Source of the DNA: Isochrysis galbana
Lineage: Eukaryota; Haptophyta; Isochrysidales; Isochrysidaceae
Assembly (NCBI GenBank): GCA_018136815.1
Contig: CM030944.1
Coordinates: 2,191,345-2,255,344, forward strand
Length of the DNA stretch: 64,000 nt
Direction of reading: 5' to 3'
Below, piece by piece: positions 24,061 to 35,098 of the stretch (positions within the stretch are counted from its first letter, which is position 1; the number at the start of each line of letters is the position of its first letter). Position numbers and translations under genes: made by a program. The notes beneath the pieces are model-generated. The model did no database searches, was not told the origin of the DNA, and saw only the letters and a program-made list of their open reading frames with translations.

Positions 24061-24714
24061 TCACGACCGAATAAATCTTGCCGTTGAGCGTGAACCTTCT
24101 AGACGCTTCTAACGAACAACCCTGAGTAGCAACCAAGGGGAAGAAACACCAAAGGGGCCAAGGCTTGCATGTAGCTTGCATCAAGGGGAAAGATTCCCTC
24201 ACCTAGGAAGCGAACCTACACCGGTCTCCAAGGGGAGATGGCAAATTAAATCTCAAATCTCGAGCGGATAGAGCAACCGACTCGCTCGCCAAACACCTTG
24301 ACCGAGAAGAAAGAAGCAAGGACCTACAAGCCAAGGGTAGCGGACCTAGGGAATGTGAGAGGAAATTTCCGAACGCCAACGCCAAACGCCGAACGCGGGA
24401 AGGCAACGAAACCCTAACCAGGCCAAGCAGAACCTACGAAGAACAGGCCTGGACGACAACGAAAGTGAGCAGGTCCCAAGAAAGAACCGGAACCCAACAA
24501 GAAACGACAAGCCTTGCAAGAAGCTAAACAAGCCTTCACAAGGTAACTCGAGAGCCTGAGACAAGCGCGCAGCGAGTGACAGGCGACCTGGCTCCTTTGG
24601 GTCAAGATTACCCGAAAGGAGGAAACCTGGAATCTAGACCTGACAAACAGGCTAGAAGGAACGAAACAAGAACTCGAATTCTAGATCGCTAGGGACGAAC
24701 CCTACCAACCTAGG
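24061..24714. other. leader-side sequence of the gypsy element, no gene
   Basis: Purine-rich DNA with many short AACC/GAAC repeats and GA microsatellite at about 23900-23940. It may contain the 5' LTR and leader of the gypsy element, but no second copy exists in the window to define it. Confidence 0.35.
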
Positions 24715-24975
24715 TATGCCTGAGCTTCACCGTGTGGCCGCACGGCGAAGGACCTGGAAACAAGAGCCTGGAAATCGCATCATCTAGGATGAATGCGACA
24801 GCGGGAGGAGGTGGAAGCGTGTCGACGTCTTCGTCGGCTGGGGCGGCGGCCTGCGCGCGCTTGGGCTCCGGTGGCTTCGGGCGGCCCCGTTGGGGCGTCG
24901 TGACTGCGGTGGGCTGGGAGGTGGGAGGCGGCGCGGCGCGCTCCATCGCTAAAACTATAACGATAGTTTTTGTCT
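24715..24975 (-). repeat. family H hairpin-plus-ATG repeat
   Basis: Reading the minus strand, the perfect hairpin AAAACTAT CGTT ATAGTTTT (about 24974-24955) is followed by GCGATGGAGCGCGCC and a 78-residue Pro/Ala/Arg-rich frame (MERAAPPPTSQPTA...). The start matches the copies at 5120, 32730 and 61335, but the body differs, so it is a separate subfamily. Confidence 0.6.
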
Positions 24976-25526
24976 CCTATACAATCCTAGAGAATACCTC
25001 TTAAGAACGACTAGGCGGAATGATGGTGATAACCGACATGCAGCCTCTTTTGCTTTCTCGCCCCGAACACCACGCCAAGATGCAACCAAAGATGGAGGCC
25101 GGCTTTGCGGCTCAGCTTTGCCATATTTACACATCATGATTTGTGAGCGGGCATGAATAAGTCGCGAGTCATGAGAGCGCCCGCTTGCAGGGTATCAGTG
25201 ACGGAAGGCAAACGGAGAGTATCGAGCAGGGTCACCGGGGAGAGAAGAGAAAGGGTAGATTGGGGCGGGGCACTACCAACGATCACGAGCGATCAGGGTG
25301 TTCGAAGGAGCCAACAGCTGACGGTTCGGATGAACCTACGAATCCGTGCCAGATACACTCTGAGCAATCACTCTCAGAAGAGATGTGCACGTTCCCAAGT
25401 ACGGTAACGCTGTGTACAGGTGCGGGATGCCGACCAACAGGTAGCAATCTTCTTGCCATCTAATTATCGACTGGTAAATAGAATGCATTCAGTCTCCCAA
25501 GAGGCGCCCCAAGTCATTTCCATAAA
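24976..25526. other. no recognisable gene
   Basis: A 40-residue frame (25021-25140, plus) is open but unsupported. No repeat or RNA gene is recognised. Confidence 0.3.
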
Positions 25527-25715
25527 TCAGGCCTTTGCTTTGAGACTAGCGATGAGGCGGCGATAGTCAACGTGAAGGCTCAACCCTGTGGGGGCAAACT
25601 CCTTCATGAGCTTGGACCAAACGTTTTTGTCGTTCGCCTCAATGACACCATGCAGTCGTGCAAAGTCAAAAACGATCTTTTGCTGTAAGACACCGAGACG
25701 GTTGCGGTCGTTCAT
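25527..25715 (-). CDS. small ORF or last exon of the EF-hand gene
   Basis: 62 codons beginning with ATG (MNDRNRLGVLQQKIVFDFAR), amphipathic, ending SLKAKA. It lies 53 bases beyond the stop of the EF-hand gene on the same strand, and a good acceptor (TGGTCTCTTAG) sits just before it. It could therefore be an alternative last exon, though the phase from the one donor tested did not fit. The helix-turn-helix spacing is EF-hand-like without a clear calcium loop. No function assigned. Confidence 0.4.
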   Translation of the reverse strand: MNDRNRLGVLQQKIVFDFARLHGVIEANDKNVWSKLMKEFAPTGLSLHVDYRRLIASLKAKA

Positions 25716-25768
25716 TTTAAGAGCAACCTAAGAGACCATAAAAGCGGCGACGGTTATCACTCAGGGAC

Positions 25769-26722
25769 TTATAGGTTATCACGCAATCGTAATGTTGGCG
25801 CCATCGCTTTGTCTAAGTGGGCAGAAGTTGGTGCATGGACAAACGAAAGCTCATGACCCACCTCTAGAGCGGAAATATTCTGTAGCTGAGATCGCTCAGG
25901 GTCGCGCAGAAGGCGGAGCTGTGCTTTAACCGAGCGATGCGGGACGGCATTTGCTATGCTGGGAATCATGTCGTAGCTCTTCGCCCTCACAAGAGAGGAA
26001 ATCGAACAGCACTCGTCCTCCATGCTTCGAGTCAACAACTTCTCTTTTGTGGCCATGATGGTTGCGTAATCGGCGGCAGTGATAGGGTGTACTGGCGTCT
26101 TGGCCTGTAGCATCTTGCTTGGTGGAAGCTGACACATTGGCGCTGGATCCCATAGTCTCTCCAACGATGCGGCTGGTCTTTCGGCTTTCACAGCCAGATC
26201 CCGAAACGAGCTGATGACATCGGAGATGTCGAGTTTGCCGTTCTTGTCGGCCCTAAGAGTCCTTAGACTCTGAGTGAGATCGTCGTCGTCGATTGGCAGA
26301 AGGACACGCTGGCATGCGCTGCGGATCCCGTTCGGAGTTATCTTGCCAGTCCCTCCCGCTCTTGCGTCATAGTCCTGGAGATGAGCCTCGAGTCTGTCCA
26401 CCGCTGCATTTGTTTGGATGCTCATCTTGGTCGGCGTAATCCCACATGGCTTGAAAGTGGAGAGCCCACTGGGGATGAACTCGGGGTTCGGCTTCCACTC
26501 GTCGTATGGACGCATGCGCCCAGTCGCGACCTTGACGGGCGTATCCGGTCTGCCGAAAACCGATGAACTCCGAGACATGCTCAAGCTGCCGCTGGTCGCA
26601 CTTCCATTGTTCACAAGTTGCATCCACTCCTTCATCGCCATGCCCTTATGGTACGTGGCAGTAGACGTAAGCCCAGGTTGGAGGTAGGCGTTGATAGCGT
26701 CGTCGTTTCGATTCCCCACCAT
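25769..26722 (-). CDS. EF-hand domain protein, unknown role
   Basis: 317 residues from the ATG at 26722 (MVGNRNDDAI). The frame stays open upstream, but there it is Arg/Gly-rich and likely untranslated. A pair of EF-hands sits mid-protein: a degenerate first (about residues 110-150) and a second with a good loop, DKNGKLDISDVI (159-170), giving Asp, Asn, Gly, hydrophobic and Asp at the expected positions. The flanks are Ser/Pro/Thr-rich, with a motif RPYDEWKPNPEF (71-82) that suggests a ciliary or cytoskeletal calcium-binding protein; that is inference. No signal peptide or membrane segment. A splice-like CTGCAG/GTAAGC just upstream of the ATG could be either a donor or an acceptor, so an extra 5' exon is possible. 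Confidence 0.7.
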   Translation of the reverse strand: MVGNRNDDAINAYLQPGLTSTATYHKGMAMKEWMQLVNNGSATSGSLSMSRSSSVFGRPDTPVKVATGRMRPYDEWKPNPEFIPSGLSTFKPCGITPTKMSIQTNAAVDRLEAHLQDYDARAGGTGKITPNGIRSACQRVLLPIDDDDLTQSLRTLRADKNGKLDISDVISSFRDLAVKAERPAASLERLWDPAPMCQLPPSKMLQAKTPVHPITAADYATIMATKEKLLTRSMEDECCSISSLVRAKSYDMIPSIANAVPHRSVKAQLRLLRDPERSQLQNISALEVGHELSFVHAPTSAHLDKAMAPTLRLRDNL

Positions 26723-26879
26723 CTCGGCCACTGGTTCGCTTACCTGCAGCATGAAAAGATTTGGCACGAGAGCGGCGAGAGTACTGCAGTGAGAGGTGCC
26801 GAGGAGGAGGAGGCCGAAAAATCGTTTCAGCGGGGAGGGGAGGATCCCCAAAACCCGTGCCCCTCGTCGGTCTCTGCAC

Positions 26880-27486
26880 GGTACCGCAGCTAACCAGCTA
26901 ATGGGGTCGATCTCCGAGAAGACGCCCGTGCGACCCGTCCCTTCCCGCCCCCCCCGCCCCCGCCCCCCCCTTGCCGCGTGCGCCAGCCTCTCTCCCCTGT
27001 CTATGCGCGGAGTCATCACTCTACTCTAGTGGCTAGTGGGCGAAGGCCGCGAGCCGCACTCCCACTCCGTCAGTTTTGTTGTTGTGTTAGTGTTAGTATA
27101 ACCTTAGTGCTGAGGGACCGCAGCCCTTCGACGGGAACACGTCAACCGAGCCGTTACCCCGAGATGGGAGTATGCGCGGTTGGCGCATGGCTCGTCCGGT
27201 GTATGTGGCTAGGAATGCTAGCTAGCAAGATGTCCTATGACGCTATAAGTTCTAACGTGTCAGGTTCAGGTTAGAGGTTAGACCTGCAGGTTGCACGTTG
27301 CACCTTCGCTGCCTTTAGCCTTTAGTCTCGCTAGTAGCTAGTCGCTCGACGTTGGGTTCTCCGGTCGTTCACGGGTATCCCGAGGAGTGCAAGCTCGTCA
27401 ATAGCTTTCGCTATCGCTATCGTCTGTTGTTCTTAGCCTTGATGGGTTGCCCATCGTCCATCGGATTCCATCGTAGGTATATGGTA
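26880..27486. other. 5' region and intergenic DNA, no gene
   Basis: C-runs at 26940-26970, then mixed DNA with short CTAGTAGCTAG-type repeats. Nothing recognised. Confidence 0.3.
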
Positions 27487-27640
27487 TATGGTAAAAAAAC
27501 CATTTAATATTCTCGCCTCACACGTGGCACTGGGTCACATATCCGGAGCCACGCCCATTCTCCTTCCTCTCCCTCATTTCCCGCCTTGCGGCAACTCCCC
27601 TCGTGCTCTACTTAGGGGCCCGGGTCCTGCGGGGTTTACG
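27487..27640 (-). repeat. family A fragment (tail half)
   Basis: It matches the tail of the 46.2-kb copy: the oligo-A at 27491 (T-tail in element sense), TTTAATATTCTCGC, CTTGCGGCAACTCCCCTCGT and CTACTTAGGGGCCC. Confidence 0.7.
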
Positions 27641-27644
27641 GGTT

Positions 27645-27745
27645 GGGCGGAGTGCGCCTGCCCTCATTCCGGGACTGAAACGTTATGTCCAATTATTTAG
27701 TGGGGTTGGCTAGGATATAACATTGATTATTATCATTATTACCAA
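27645..27745 (+). repeat. family D repeat, LINE-type 3' end with ATT tail
   Basis: About 65 bases (CATTCCGGGACTGAAACG to GGTTGGCTAGGATATAACATT), then ATTATTATCATTATTACC. The same segment, inverted, occurs at 32640-32710 and 51687-51765, each time with an AAT/ATT microsatellite on the same side. A microsatellite tail is usual for LINE and LINE-mobilised 3' ends. Confidence 0.55.
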
Positions 27746-27779
27746 TAGACCTGCCCCCCCCCTCCCCAAACGCTAGCTA

Positions 27780-27960
27780 GCTAGGCCCAAAGTAGTGCAC
27801 ATGGGCCGACCCCCCGAAACCAAACAAAAAGGAACGAGGGACGAGGGGGGGAAGCGGGAAAGGAAGAGAAGAGTGAGTGAGGGCGATGTCGAACGCGAAC
27901 CCGGATGAGGAGTAGGCAAATAGTAGCGTAGCGGGCATCTTCAAGAATTTTTTTTATGTC
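27780..27960 (+). repeat. family B repeat copy
   Basis: Starts near GGCCCAAAGTAGTGCACATG, then GGGCCGACCCCCCGAAACCA, a purine-rich body, and ends GCATCTTCAAGAATTTTTTTT. Matches 39200-39380 and 57165-57340 in the same orientation. Confidence 0.65.
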
Positions 27961-28371
27961 TATGATGTGTCCTTTCAATAGGTGTGTGACTACTTTTTTC
28001 GAGAGGGCGAGCGTGACCCGTGACCCGTGCGGAGGGAAGAGGCGCGACCTCCTCGTTCCGAACCCGGCAGTCGTGCGTAATCTCCCCCTGCCCACATGAA
28101 CCTCTCTCCCTCGTGGTGTCAACATCATTCAATGTCTCCCGCCATAGCTCATTGCTATAGCCAGTCCATGCTCCCCCATTCACAATTCTTAATTTACAAT
28201 TTAAAAGCATTTTGATTTTATACGCACACACTTGACGTCTAGAGACCTTAAGGCATCAATTGAATCACTAGACGGAACAAGAGACGAAAGCCGCCGCCGC
28301 CGCCGCCGCTGCATATGCTGGCCTCGCTACTTAGTGCTGCCACCAACAAATGGATGCCACTCAAAATATAT

Positions 28372-29178
28372 TCAGTGAAATGGCAGGCCAATGTTGTAAG
28401 CCCCTGGCCCGGGATTGTCGTCTGGAAGGTTCGGATCGACATTACGTGAGACGGTCCATTTCTTCGACATGGTGACAGCGGGAGAGGACAAGTGCCGCAC
28501 ACGGTAGCCAATCGGCCGATCACCCGGTGGTACACGCTTAACCAAAGTGCGTGGGGGGGGCATGTAGCCCCAACGCGGTCGGTTGTCCATTCCTTGTGCC
28601 ATGGCAGCTGTAGGGACTCCCCTTACAATTCGTGATGCAGAGTTTATGTCTCTCGCCATTTGTTTTACAACCTGAGGTGACACCTCCGCACCCAAACGAC
28701 CCGCTTTTTCTGCTTCTAGCATGGCCAGCGGCCGCCAATCAAGCTCCGGATACTGCCGCATGAGGATCGAAAGCTCGCGCCTGAGTTCGCCGAGTTTCAT
28801 CTCGCAGGCGTCTGCAACAGTTCCTGAAGAAGAACGCAGCCGTTCGATCGCCCACGAGGGCATGAGCTGCTCGCCAAACTCGTCCTCTGCACGTTGCCGC
28901 AAGATGGACATCTCACCCTCATAGAGCACATGGCCTTGCGCCACCTTGTGCAAGAGCTGGGCTGCCGAGGGTGGAGCGTCGGCGGGGGCACGTTGGTCTT
29001 CGGACCTTTCAGGTGTGGGCGTCAGCGGCTGTGCGGCGGGTGGATGGATGTAGTGAGGGCCCCCCTCGCCATGGTAGTAGACTCGCGTGCGCTCTTCATC
29101 TGTTTCCCACCCGCCACAGTATGCCACGCCACGCGAGCCTGGGACAGGGTTGCCCCCGCCACGGAGCACCCTGACCAT
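28372..29178 (-). CDS. hypothetical protein with C-terminal SHIPPO-like motif
   Basis: 268 residues from ATG at 29178, a single open frame. The N-terminal third is Pro/Glu-rich and looks disordered. The middle (about 80-190) is helical and charged (EMSILRQRAEDEFGEQL, ELRRELSILMRQYPELD). The C-terminus ends in LPDDNPGPGAYNIGLPFH, a PGPGAY motif typical of SHIPPO/STPGR repeats in sperm-tail and ciliary microtubule proteins such as the ODF3 family, where it usually occurs several times; here I see one good copy. A flagellar or microtubule-associated role is therefore only suggested. No signal peptide or membrane segment. Confidence 0.65.
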   Translation of the reverse strand: MVRVLRGGGNPVPGSRGVAYCGGWETDEERTRVYYHGEGGPHYIHPPAAQPLTPTPERSEDQRAPADAPPSAAQLLHKVAQGHVLYEGEMSILRQRAEDEFGEQLMPSWAIERLRSSSGTVADACEMKLGELRRELSILMRQYPELDWRPLAMLEAEKAGRLGAEVSPQVVKQMARDINSASRIVRGVPTAAMAQGMDNRPRWGYMPPPRTLVKRVPPGDRPIGYRVRHLSSPAVTMSKKWTVSRNVDPNLPDDNPGPGAYNIGLPFH

Positions 29179-29579
29179 CTACTCCCGGGACAGAACCCAC
29201 CCTACACCTCCTAGCCACGCTCCGTCTCCTGCTTTCGCTCTCTCCCTGGTCGCTCTGTCTGTCTCCTGGACGGGGGGAGGGAGATGCGGCGGTTCGCTCT
29301 TCCACCTACGAGAGAGGGAGATCGAGGTGAATCATGGAGAGAGAGAGAAATGGGCTGAGACACTACACAAAAGAAAGTGGAGGAGTAGATGAAAGAGAGC
29401 GCGAGTGAGAAAGCGGTCAGAGAGCAGAGGTGGTGGAGGTAGACCACTCGGTACATCTCAGAGTTCGAAGCGAAGGGATTAGAAGAGGAGAGGAAGGGAG
29501 CGAGCGAGCGGGAGACTGCCCGTGTCGTCGGCCTCTCTCTTATCCCAGAAGGGGAGAGAGAAATGAAATAACGCCCTCG

Positions 29580-29770
29580 CCCCCCCCCCCCCCCCCCGCC
29601 CCGCCCAGCGGCCCGTCCCGTCCCCGCTCGGCGGCTCCCCGCTCGGCTCCCCGCTCGGCTCCCCGCTCGGCTCCCCGCTCGGCTCCCCGCTCGGCTCCCC
29701 GCTCGGCTCCCCGCTCGGCTCCCCGCTCGGCTCCCCGCTCGGCTCCTCGCTCGGCTCCCCGCTCCCCGCC
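29580..29770. repeat. C-run and 12-bp minisatellite
   Basis: A run of C (29580-29597) is followed by about a dozen copies of CTCCCCGCTCGG from about 29629 to 29770, with few mismatches. It ends about 170 bases before the carboxypeptidase start, so it lies in its promoter or leader. Both strands are open across it, giving artefactual APRS/GEPS repeat ORFs. Confidence 0.9.
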
Positions 29771-29939
29771 AGGCGCTTAGTTCTCGGCATTAACTGAATC
29801 GGCGCACCTGAAAGCTGGCCGCCGCTGCCGCCCCCTCACATATCCACTCCTTCCCACCCCACCCCACCCTACCCCTCCGTTGGAGTGTGAGCGGCTCTAC
29901 CCCACCCAACCTCCGCCTGTCCCTCCCCCTCTCCATAAT

Positions 29940-31829
29940 ATGGTCGTCTCTCGAGTCTTCCTTGCAATGCTCGGCCTGCTCTTCCCTGGAGGACTCCATG
30001 CAGCACCCGCTGCTGACACGGTCGAGAACCTGCCTGGGTACGGCCCGCCGCCAACCAAGCAGTATTCGGGCTTCCTCGACGCGGGTGCCGCTGAGCCTGG
30101 TACTATGCTCCACTACTGGTTCGCCTCCGCATCGACGCCCAAGGGGCAAGACACGCCCATCATACTATGGCTCAATGGCGGGCCGGGCTCCTCGTCGATC
30201 CTCGGGATGCTGCAGGAACAGGGGCCCCTCCTCATCGATCGCGACGGCAACCTGATGGATAACCCGTACGCATGGACCCACGTGGGTCACTTCTTCGTGC
30301 TCGAATCACCGGCTGGTGTCGGTTACTCCTACTGTGAAGAGATGAAGACAGGTGGTTCATGCTCCAACACGGACATCAGCACCGCAAAAGCTACTTACGC
30401 CGCGCTGCAGGACTTTTTTTCGACCAAGTTTCCAGAGCTGAGGGAGAACCCATTCTTCATCACAGGTTGGTTTTACCCCTATGCACTCATCATTTACGGC
30501 CGAGAACTTCTGGCAGCATGCCAGAAATACGCATTAAATCTGATCTCTTCCCATCGAGAGATTGTCACGGCAAACTGATGGGTCCTTTCCGCCATGTATC
30601 ATTGCAGGAGAGTCGTACGCGGGAGTTTACTGCCCGACCCTGGCTGCAGAGATAGTTGCGGGAAATGCAGCAGGGGCACCGGTCATCAATCTGGTTGGAA
30701 TGGCGGTTGGCGACCCATGCACGGACAATGCATCCCAACGGCAAAGCATGGACATGTTGTGGTATGCGCACAAATATGGTCTTGTGCGTGATGATGACTA
30801 TGAATTTCTGACCACGGCGTGCGAGTATTCAGACCCGCGACCACTAGCAGCGGGAGCTTGGCACGTGCCTCTTCGCGGTGACGGGCTTGTACGCGTGCTT
30901 TCGTCGCTTTCGGCGCCGAACAAGAATCGGTCGAAGGAATGCATTGCTGCTCATCGCCGCTACATGCTCTCATCAAGCCGGGGGCTTTCGCAAGACTGGC
31001 AGCTGGCGTACATCAACGAGCTCTCGCTCTACTCACCCTCCGGCCCCGAACGGTTCGACATTCCAGGCTCGTGGAACTATAAGACAGCAACCTTCATGAA
31101 CAACCCACTGACCCGTAAAGCCTTGCATGTGTCAAACGCACCCGTGAAGGCTTGGCCAGGACCGCCCCCGGGGTGGGTCTACAAGAGCTCGTACGGTGCT
31201 TGCAATGACGCAGCGCCTCCAAATGTGAAATCAATGGTTGATTTCTATCGCACGCTCGCACCGTTGCTTCCGGGCCGAATCGCAGTATACAACGGTGACA
31301 CCGATCCATGCGTCTCCTACGAAGGCACACGCATCGCCATTCAGAAGGTGCGCCTCGGGCCAGTCACGTCATTGGTGCTTTGTGAATGTGCTTTGTGGCT
31401 CGTGCTAGCTCCAAACATGAAGATTTCGCAACATGTGACGTGCTCCTGCAAACTGATCTGTGGCAGGTCGGGTTTGCTACAGTTCAGCCGACGCGCCCGT
31501 GGTTCTTTAATTTCACTGCAGCAACTGCGAAGACCCTCTCCCGCAAAGATGTGCTGTTCGGAGGCCTGCTCGCCTCGGTGGGAGCCGGTGCTCAATTTGG
31601 AGGTCAAGTCACTGATTACGAGCACGCCCTCTCCTTTGTCACTGTACACGGATCGGGACACATGGTCCCAACCTTCCGCCCACGTGCCGCCCTGCAGCTC
31701 ATTCGGCACGTGGTGGAGAACACGAGCTTCGCGCCGCCTGTCCTAGACCTGTCCGCCATGACAAATGAAGAATTTGATGGTTACATCGATACATGGGTCA
31801 GAAGCGCAAAATCGCCGGAATATCTCTAG
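29940..31829 (+). CDS. secreted serine carboxypeptidase (peptidase S10), 3 exons
   Basis: Exons 29940-30465, 30608-31347 and 31467-31829, both introns GT-AG (142 and 119 bases), give 542 residues, normal for S10. ATG at 29940 starts a clear signal peptide (MVVSRVFLAMLGLLFPGGLHA), so the enzyme enters the secretory pathway, for the vacuole/lysosome or export. It removes C-terminal residues from peptides. Family hallmarks: LWLNGGPGSSS (oxyanion region), catalytic Ser in TGESYAGVY, formed only when intron 1 is removed, catalytic Asp in YNGDTDPCVSYEGT and catalytic His in VHGSGHMVPTFRP. Both introns carry frames that would otherwise disrupt the protein. All catalytic residues are present, so it looks functional. 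The 12-bp minisatellite lies upstream. Confidence 0.95.
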
Positions 31830-32290
31830 AGCCCAATGGCGCACGGCGACATCATAGTGTGCGGGACAGCAGAGCTATACACGAAAAGAGGGAGTGAGTG
31901 TTGTTAGAAACGCTTCCACTAGCTTCCACCGACCGCTGAGCTAAAGGGAGGTGTCGTGGTGGCATGCGCCAATTAATGCCGCTCTCCTGTCCTCCCTTCG
32001 ATCCCCTTTCTTCCAAGTCCTCATCATCGATACGCCCAGGCTATGCGTACGTAAGGGTGTTCGGTTTGTGTGTCACGTGTGTGCACCACGTTCGGCCGCG
32101 CGGGCGTGCGCGTATGTACCCGTCATTGTGCATTGGTTGCTGGTGGGCTCAAATTGTGAAAACTGAGTGACGCCGTCCGTAGGCAATTGCTATTGTTTTG
32201 TTGGACACGTGGGTAGTGGGGATGGCGGGAGCCCTCCAGGTTGCCCAATAGGCTACCGCAGGCAGCGCGAGACACTCACTCTTGCTCTTG
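31830..32290. other. intergenic, no gene
   Basis: Follows the carboxypeptidase stop. No repeat of another part of the window and no RNA gene recognised. Confidence 0.3.
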
Positions 32291-32294
32291 GTTT

Positions 32295-32510
32295 TTCTCA
32301 GCTATCGTTAGCAAAGCCGATAGGGGTCATGGAGCAGCGCGCGCCACTCCCTACCCTCTCCCTCTCGCCGTCCTGGCCGCAATTATCCTTGAAAAGATAC
32401 GGACACGGAGCACGCACCGCTCCCCTCCTCCCCTGCCGCCCACCCTGCCGCGACGGACGATCGGCCCATGGCCCATGGCCGACGCCGTGCAACCGAGGCG
32501 CCGCCCACAT
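32295..32510 (+). repeat. family H hairpin-plus-ATG repeat
   Basis: CTATCG ... CGATAG hairpin (about 32303-32325), then GGGGTCATGGAGCAGCGCGCG. The related copy at 37280 has the same CTATCG/CGATAG arms and GGGTCATGGAG. The GACGGACGATCGG segment (about 32452) recurs at 37359. Confidence 0.5.
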
Positions 32511-32639
32511 GTTACATATTCAGTAGGCAGTAGGCAGTAGGGGCGTAGGGGTAGGGGCATCGTTGAGAGTTGAGAGTTGAGAGAGAGGTTGCATGAGCCG
32601 AATCAAACTTGATCAGTGATCAGCGGGGCAGACAAATAA

Positions 32640-34115
32640 ATTATTAATGTTATATCCTAGCCAACCCCACTAGCTAATTGGACACAACCTTTCAGTTCCG
32701 GAATCCCAACTAACTTTATAGTTGGTTGCCATGGAGCGCGCCGCCGCTCCCCACCTCTCCTTCGGGTCCCCCGCCGCGGGAGCCCCCCAGTACCCATGGA
32801 GCTGTCGCTGGCGAAGCGACCGCGTCCGCCCGCAGAGGCCGAGCAGGTGAGCGTGACCCAGGTCGCGCCGCACGGCCCGTGGCCCCGGCCACACCAAGGA
32901 AGGCAGCCATGCTGGCCCACCCCATGATGGTAGGTCACAGGCTGTGACAAGCATCCCTTCCGCCCAAGGCCAAAGTTTGACTCCACCCTTGGATACCCAG
33001 GTGAAGGACCCGTCCGCATTGCGACATACAACATCAACGGCACCAAGGGCGGCAGGTTAGCCGCCGTGCTGTCACAAGCTCGAAAAGCGAGAATAGACGT
33101 GTTGCTACTACAAGAGCTGCACGCCTACGAGGACGGCTCACACCTCCGGGCCTATAGGACAGCCGCCATGCTGGGATGGCTGTGGTTTGTTGCCCCAGGA
33201 GAGCTAGGAGACCCGGCCAGCGGCGTCGCTGTGGCGGTCAGAGGAGCGGCGGAGCAGATAACCGCTAGGACGGAGACCCGGAGGGCGCATTATCACAACC
33301 GATATGGCACAATCTGCACATTTCACCCCAAGGGTGCGCGCCCCATGGGCGCGCCTATGGGAAGCCCTACACACCAACGTAGTTCACAACGTGTTCAAGG
33401 ACTCAAGGACGGCGCCTTTCTGACGCCATACAACAAAGAAGAATGCTCGGCATATCTCGAACATCTACCCGAAACTTTTGTTCACGAAGGCCGCTCAATA
33501 CACAAAAAGGAGTTTCTCGACTCATGGGACGAAATCGTTAGCCACGCAACGCGAGTGATAGGGCAATCGAAAGAGCGCCCGCCCCCAGACACAAAGGAGA
33601 AAAAGACATACGACGCCGACGCCCCGCCTCAAGAGCCGGGGACCGAGCCACAGAACAAAGAAATCAGGGTTTCCGAGGACGAAAAATACATCCGTAAACT
33701 AAATAGCATCTGGCTACATACGGATACCGACTACCTAGGGGAGATAGCCGACACTAGAAATGTAGCGAATGCGGGAGAGATCCAATACTACCACCCGCCA
33801 GCCAGATGGGAGGGCGGATATAAAGGCCCGAGATACTTGGAGTACCCCTTGGCGGATGAATACGCCATACTAATACTAATACTAAAAGGAAAGGTCGCGC
33901 TAGACGCAATATCAGTCGCAGACCTTACCAAGGCCGCGCTTAAAGCGACACGAAGTAACGCCCCGCAAGCGGCGAAGATAGCATGGGAAAAGCGACTGAA
34001 TGTCACTAAGGAAGAATGGAAACATGTAGCAAGGCTATACACAATGCCATTGTTAAAACACACGGATAAACACCTCCACTTCAAACATATACATATAACA
34101 CATAGATATAGATAG
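32640..34115 (+). mobile_element. LINE with AP-endonuclease, reverse transcriptase deleted
   Basis: A family D segment (32640-32710), the family H hairpin and ATGGAGCGCGCC start (about 32700-32730) lead into an apurinic-type endonuclease domain at about 33010-33345: RIATYNINGTKGG with the catalytic Asn, and VLLLQELHAYEDG with the Glu. At about 33350 the sequence jumps to a region (to 34115) typical of the part after the RT in L1/Tx1-like LINEs (WEKRLNVTKEEWKHVARLY). The RT itself is missing, so this is an internally deleted, dead copy. The frame 33066-34115 is open across the junction only by chance. The junction lies in a GCGCGCCCCATGGGCGCGCC palindrome. Confidence 0.75.
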
Positions 34116-34156
34116 ACGAATTGGTACTAAAGTCGCGTTCCGTCAAAAGAGGGCCA

Positions 34157-34278
34157 GGTTGTTTGTTTTCTTTTTGGTCTATGATTACAATTACAAAGCT
34201 CAATATTATTATTGTCAGGTTATTTGTTTTCTTTTTGGTCTATTATTACAATTACAAAGCTATATATTATTATTGCAA
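34157..34278 (+). repeat. 61-bp tandem duplication in the LINE 3' tail
   Basis: Two 61-base units (34157-34217 and 34218-34278) differ at about five positions, each ending in a TATTATTATTG stretch. This fits a LINE 3' untranslated region with an ATT-type tail. Confidence 0.85.
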
Positions 34279-34419
34279 AGCTAATCACGCCCCCCCCCCC
34301 CCCACTCCCAAACACCCCCAGCTACGCGGGCTGAGTTTTCATCTTCGTCGTCTTTTTCTCACATCCCTCTTCCTCGTCGTTCTGCTGGCAGGCGACGATA
34401 TCGCTTGGCTGATATTGGG

Positions 34420-34900
34420 ACTTACATATTTTTCGGTGGGCGGAGCTCTCGCTCCGCCCACCCCCTTCTCCGCGCTCCCTCTCCTCTCTCCTGCGGCACG
34501 CGCGATGGCGTGCCAGCGACAGGCCTGCATCTGCTTGCTGGCGGCCCCTGGAGGCTCCTGGAGGCCAGCTCAGGGGGCAGAGGAGGCTGGGGCTGGGCCC
34601 TGGCCTCCCCTGCCTCTCCCTCGCTGGCGCTCCTGAGCCTCTGGGGCCCCCAGTCTGCACTTGTCTGCCTGTCGAACAGGGGGGGAGGGGGGGTTGGAGC
34701 GATGGGCTGGCCACGAGGGGCCAGGACGAGCGATCCAGGCGTGCCTGTCAGCGGGAGAGTGGGTCAGCAGGGCAGTGGCCTCCTGGCAAGCCATCAGGCA
34801 TGCCAGGAGGATGGGTGGTTCCTCCCCCACGGCAGGGGAGGAGTGGAGAGAGAGGGGGGCTCGTGCCCCCCCATGGGCGAACCAAGTATAAACTTAGTTG
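34420..34900 (-). repeat. family H hairpin-plus-ATG repeat and unclassified flank
   Basis: On the minus strand, CAACTAAGTTTATACTTGG (about 34902-34884) precedes CGCCATGGGGGGGCACG. Similar hairpins stand before ATGGGGGGGC at 57020 and at 47790. The rest, down to 34420, is GC-rich with all frames open; no gene assigned. Confidence 0.5.
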
Positions 34901-35098
34901 CCTATTGTCGGATGATGTTAATTGCTGGCGTGTTTTGCTCCGATACCCCCTATCCTAGGAAGCAACCAACCCCTCCTCCAACCGCATTAAGTCAAACTTC
35001 CAACTACAGACAGCATTTTGCGTTGCTGCTAAGCGCTAATGGCTAATGCCGTCAACCAATGGTAACGGCATGATGGTAGAAATGTCTAGGGCCAAAGT

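Noticed and set aside
29430-29790. APRS/GEPS repeat proteins
   Set aside because: Translation of the 12-bp minisatellite on both strands, with no other coding support.
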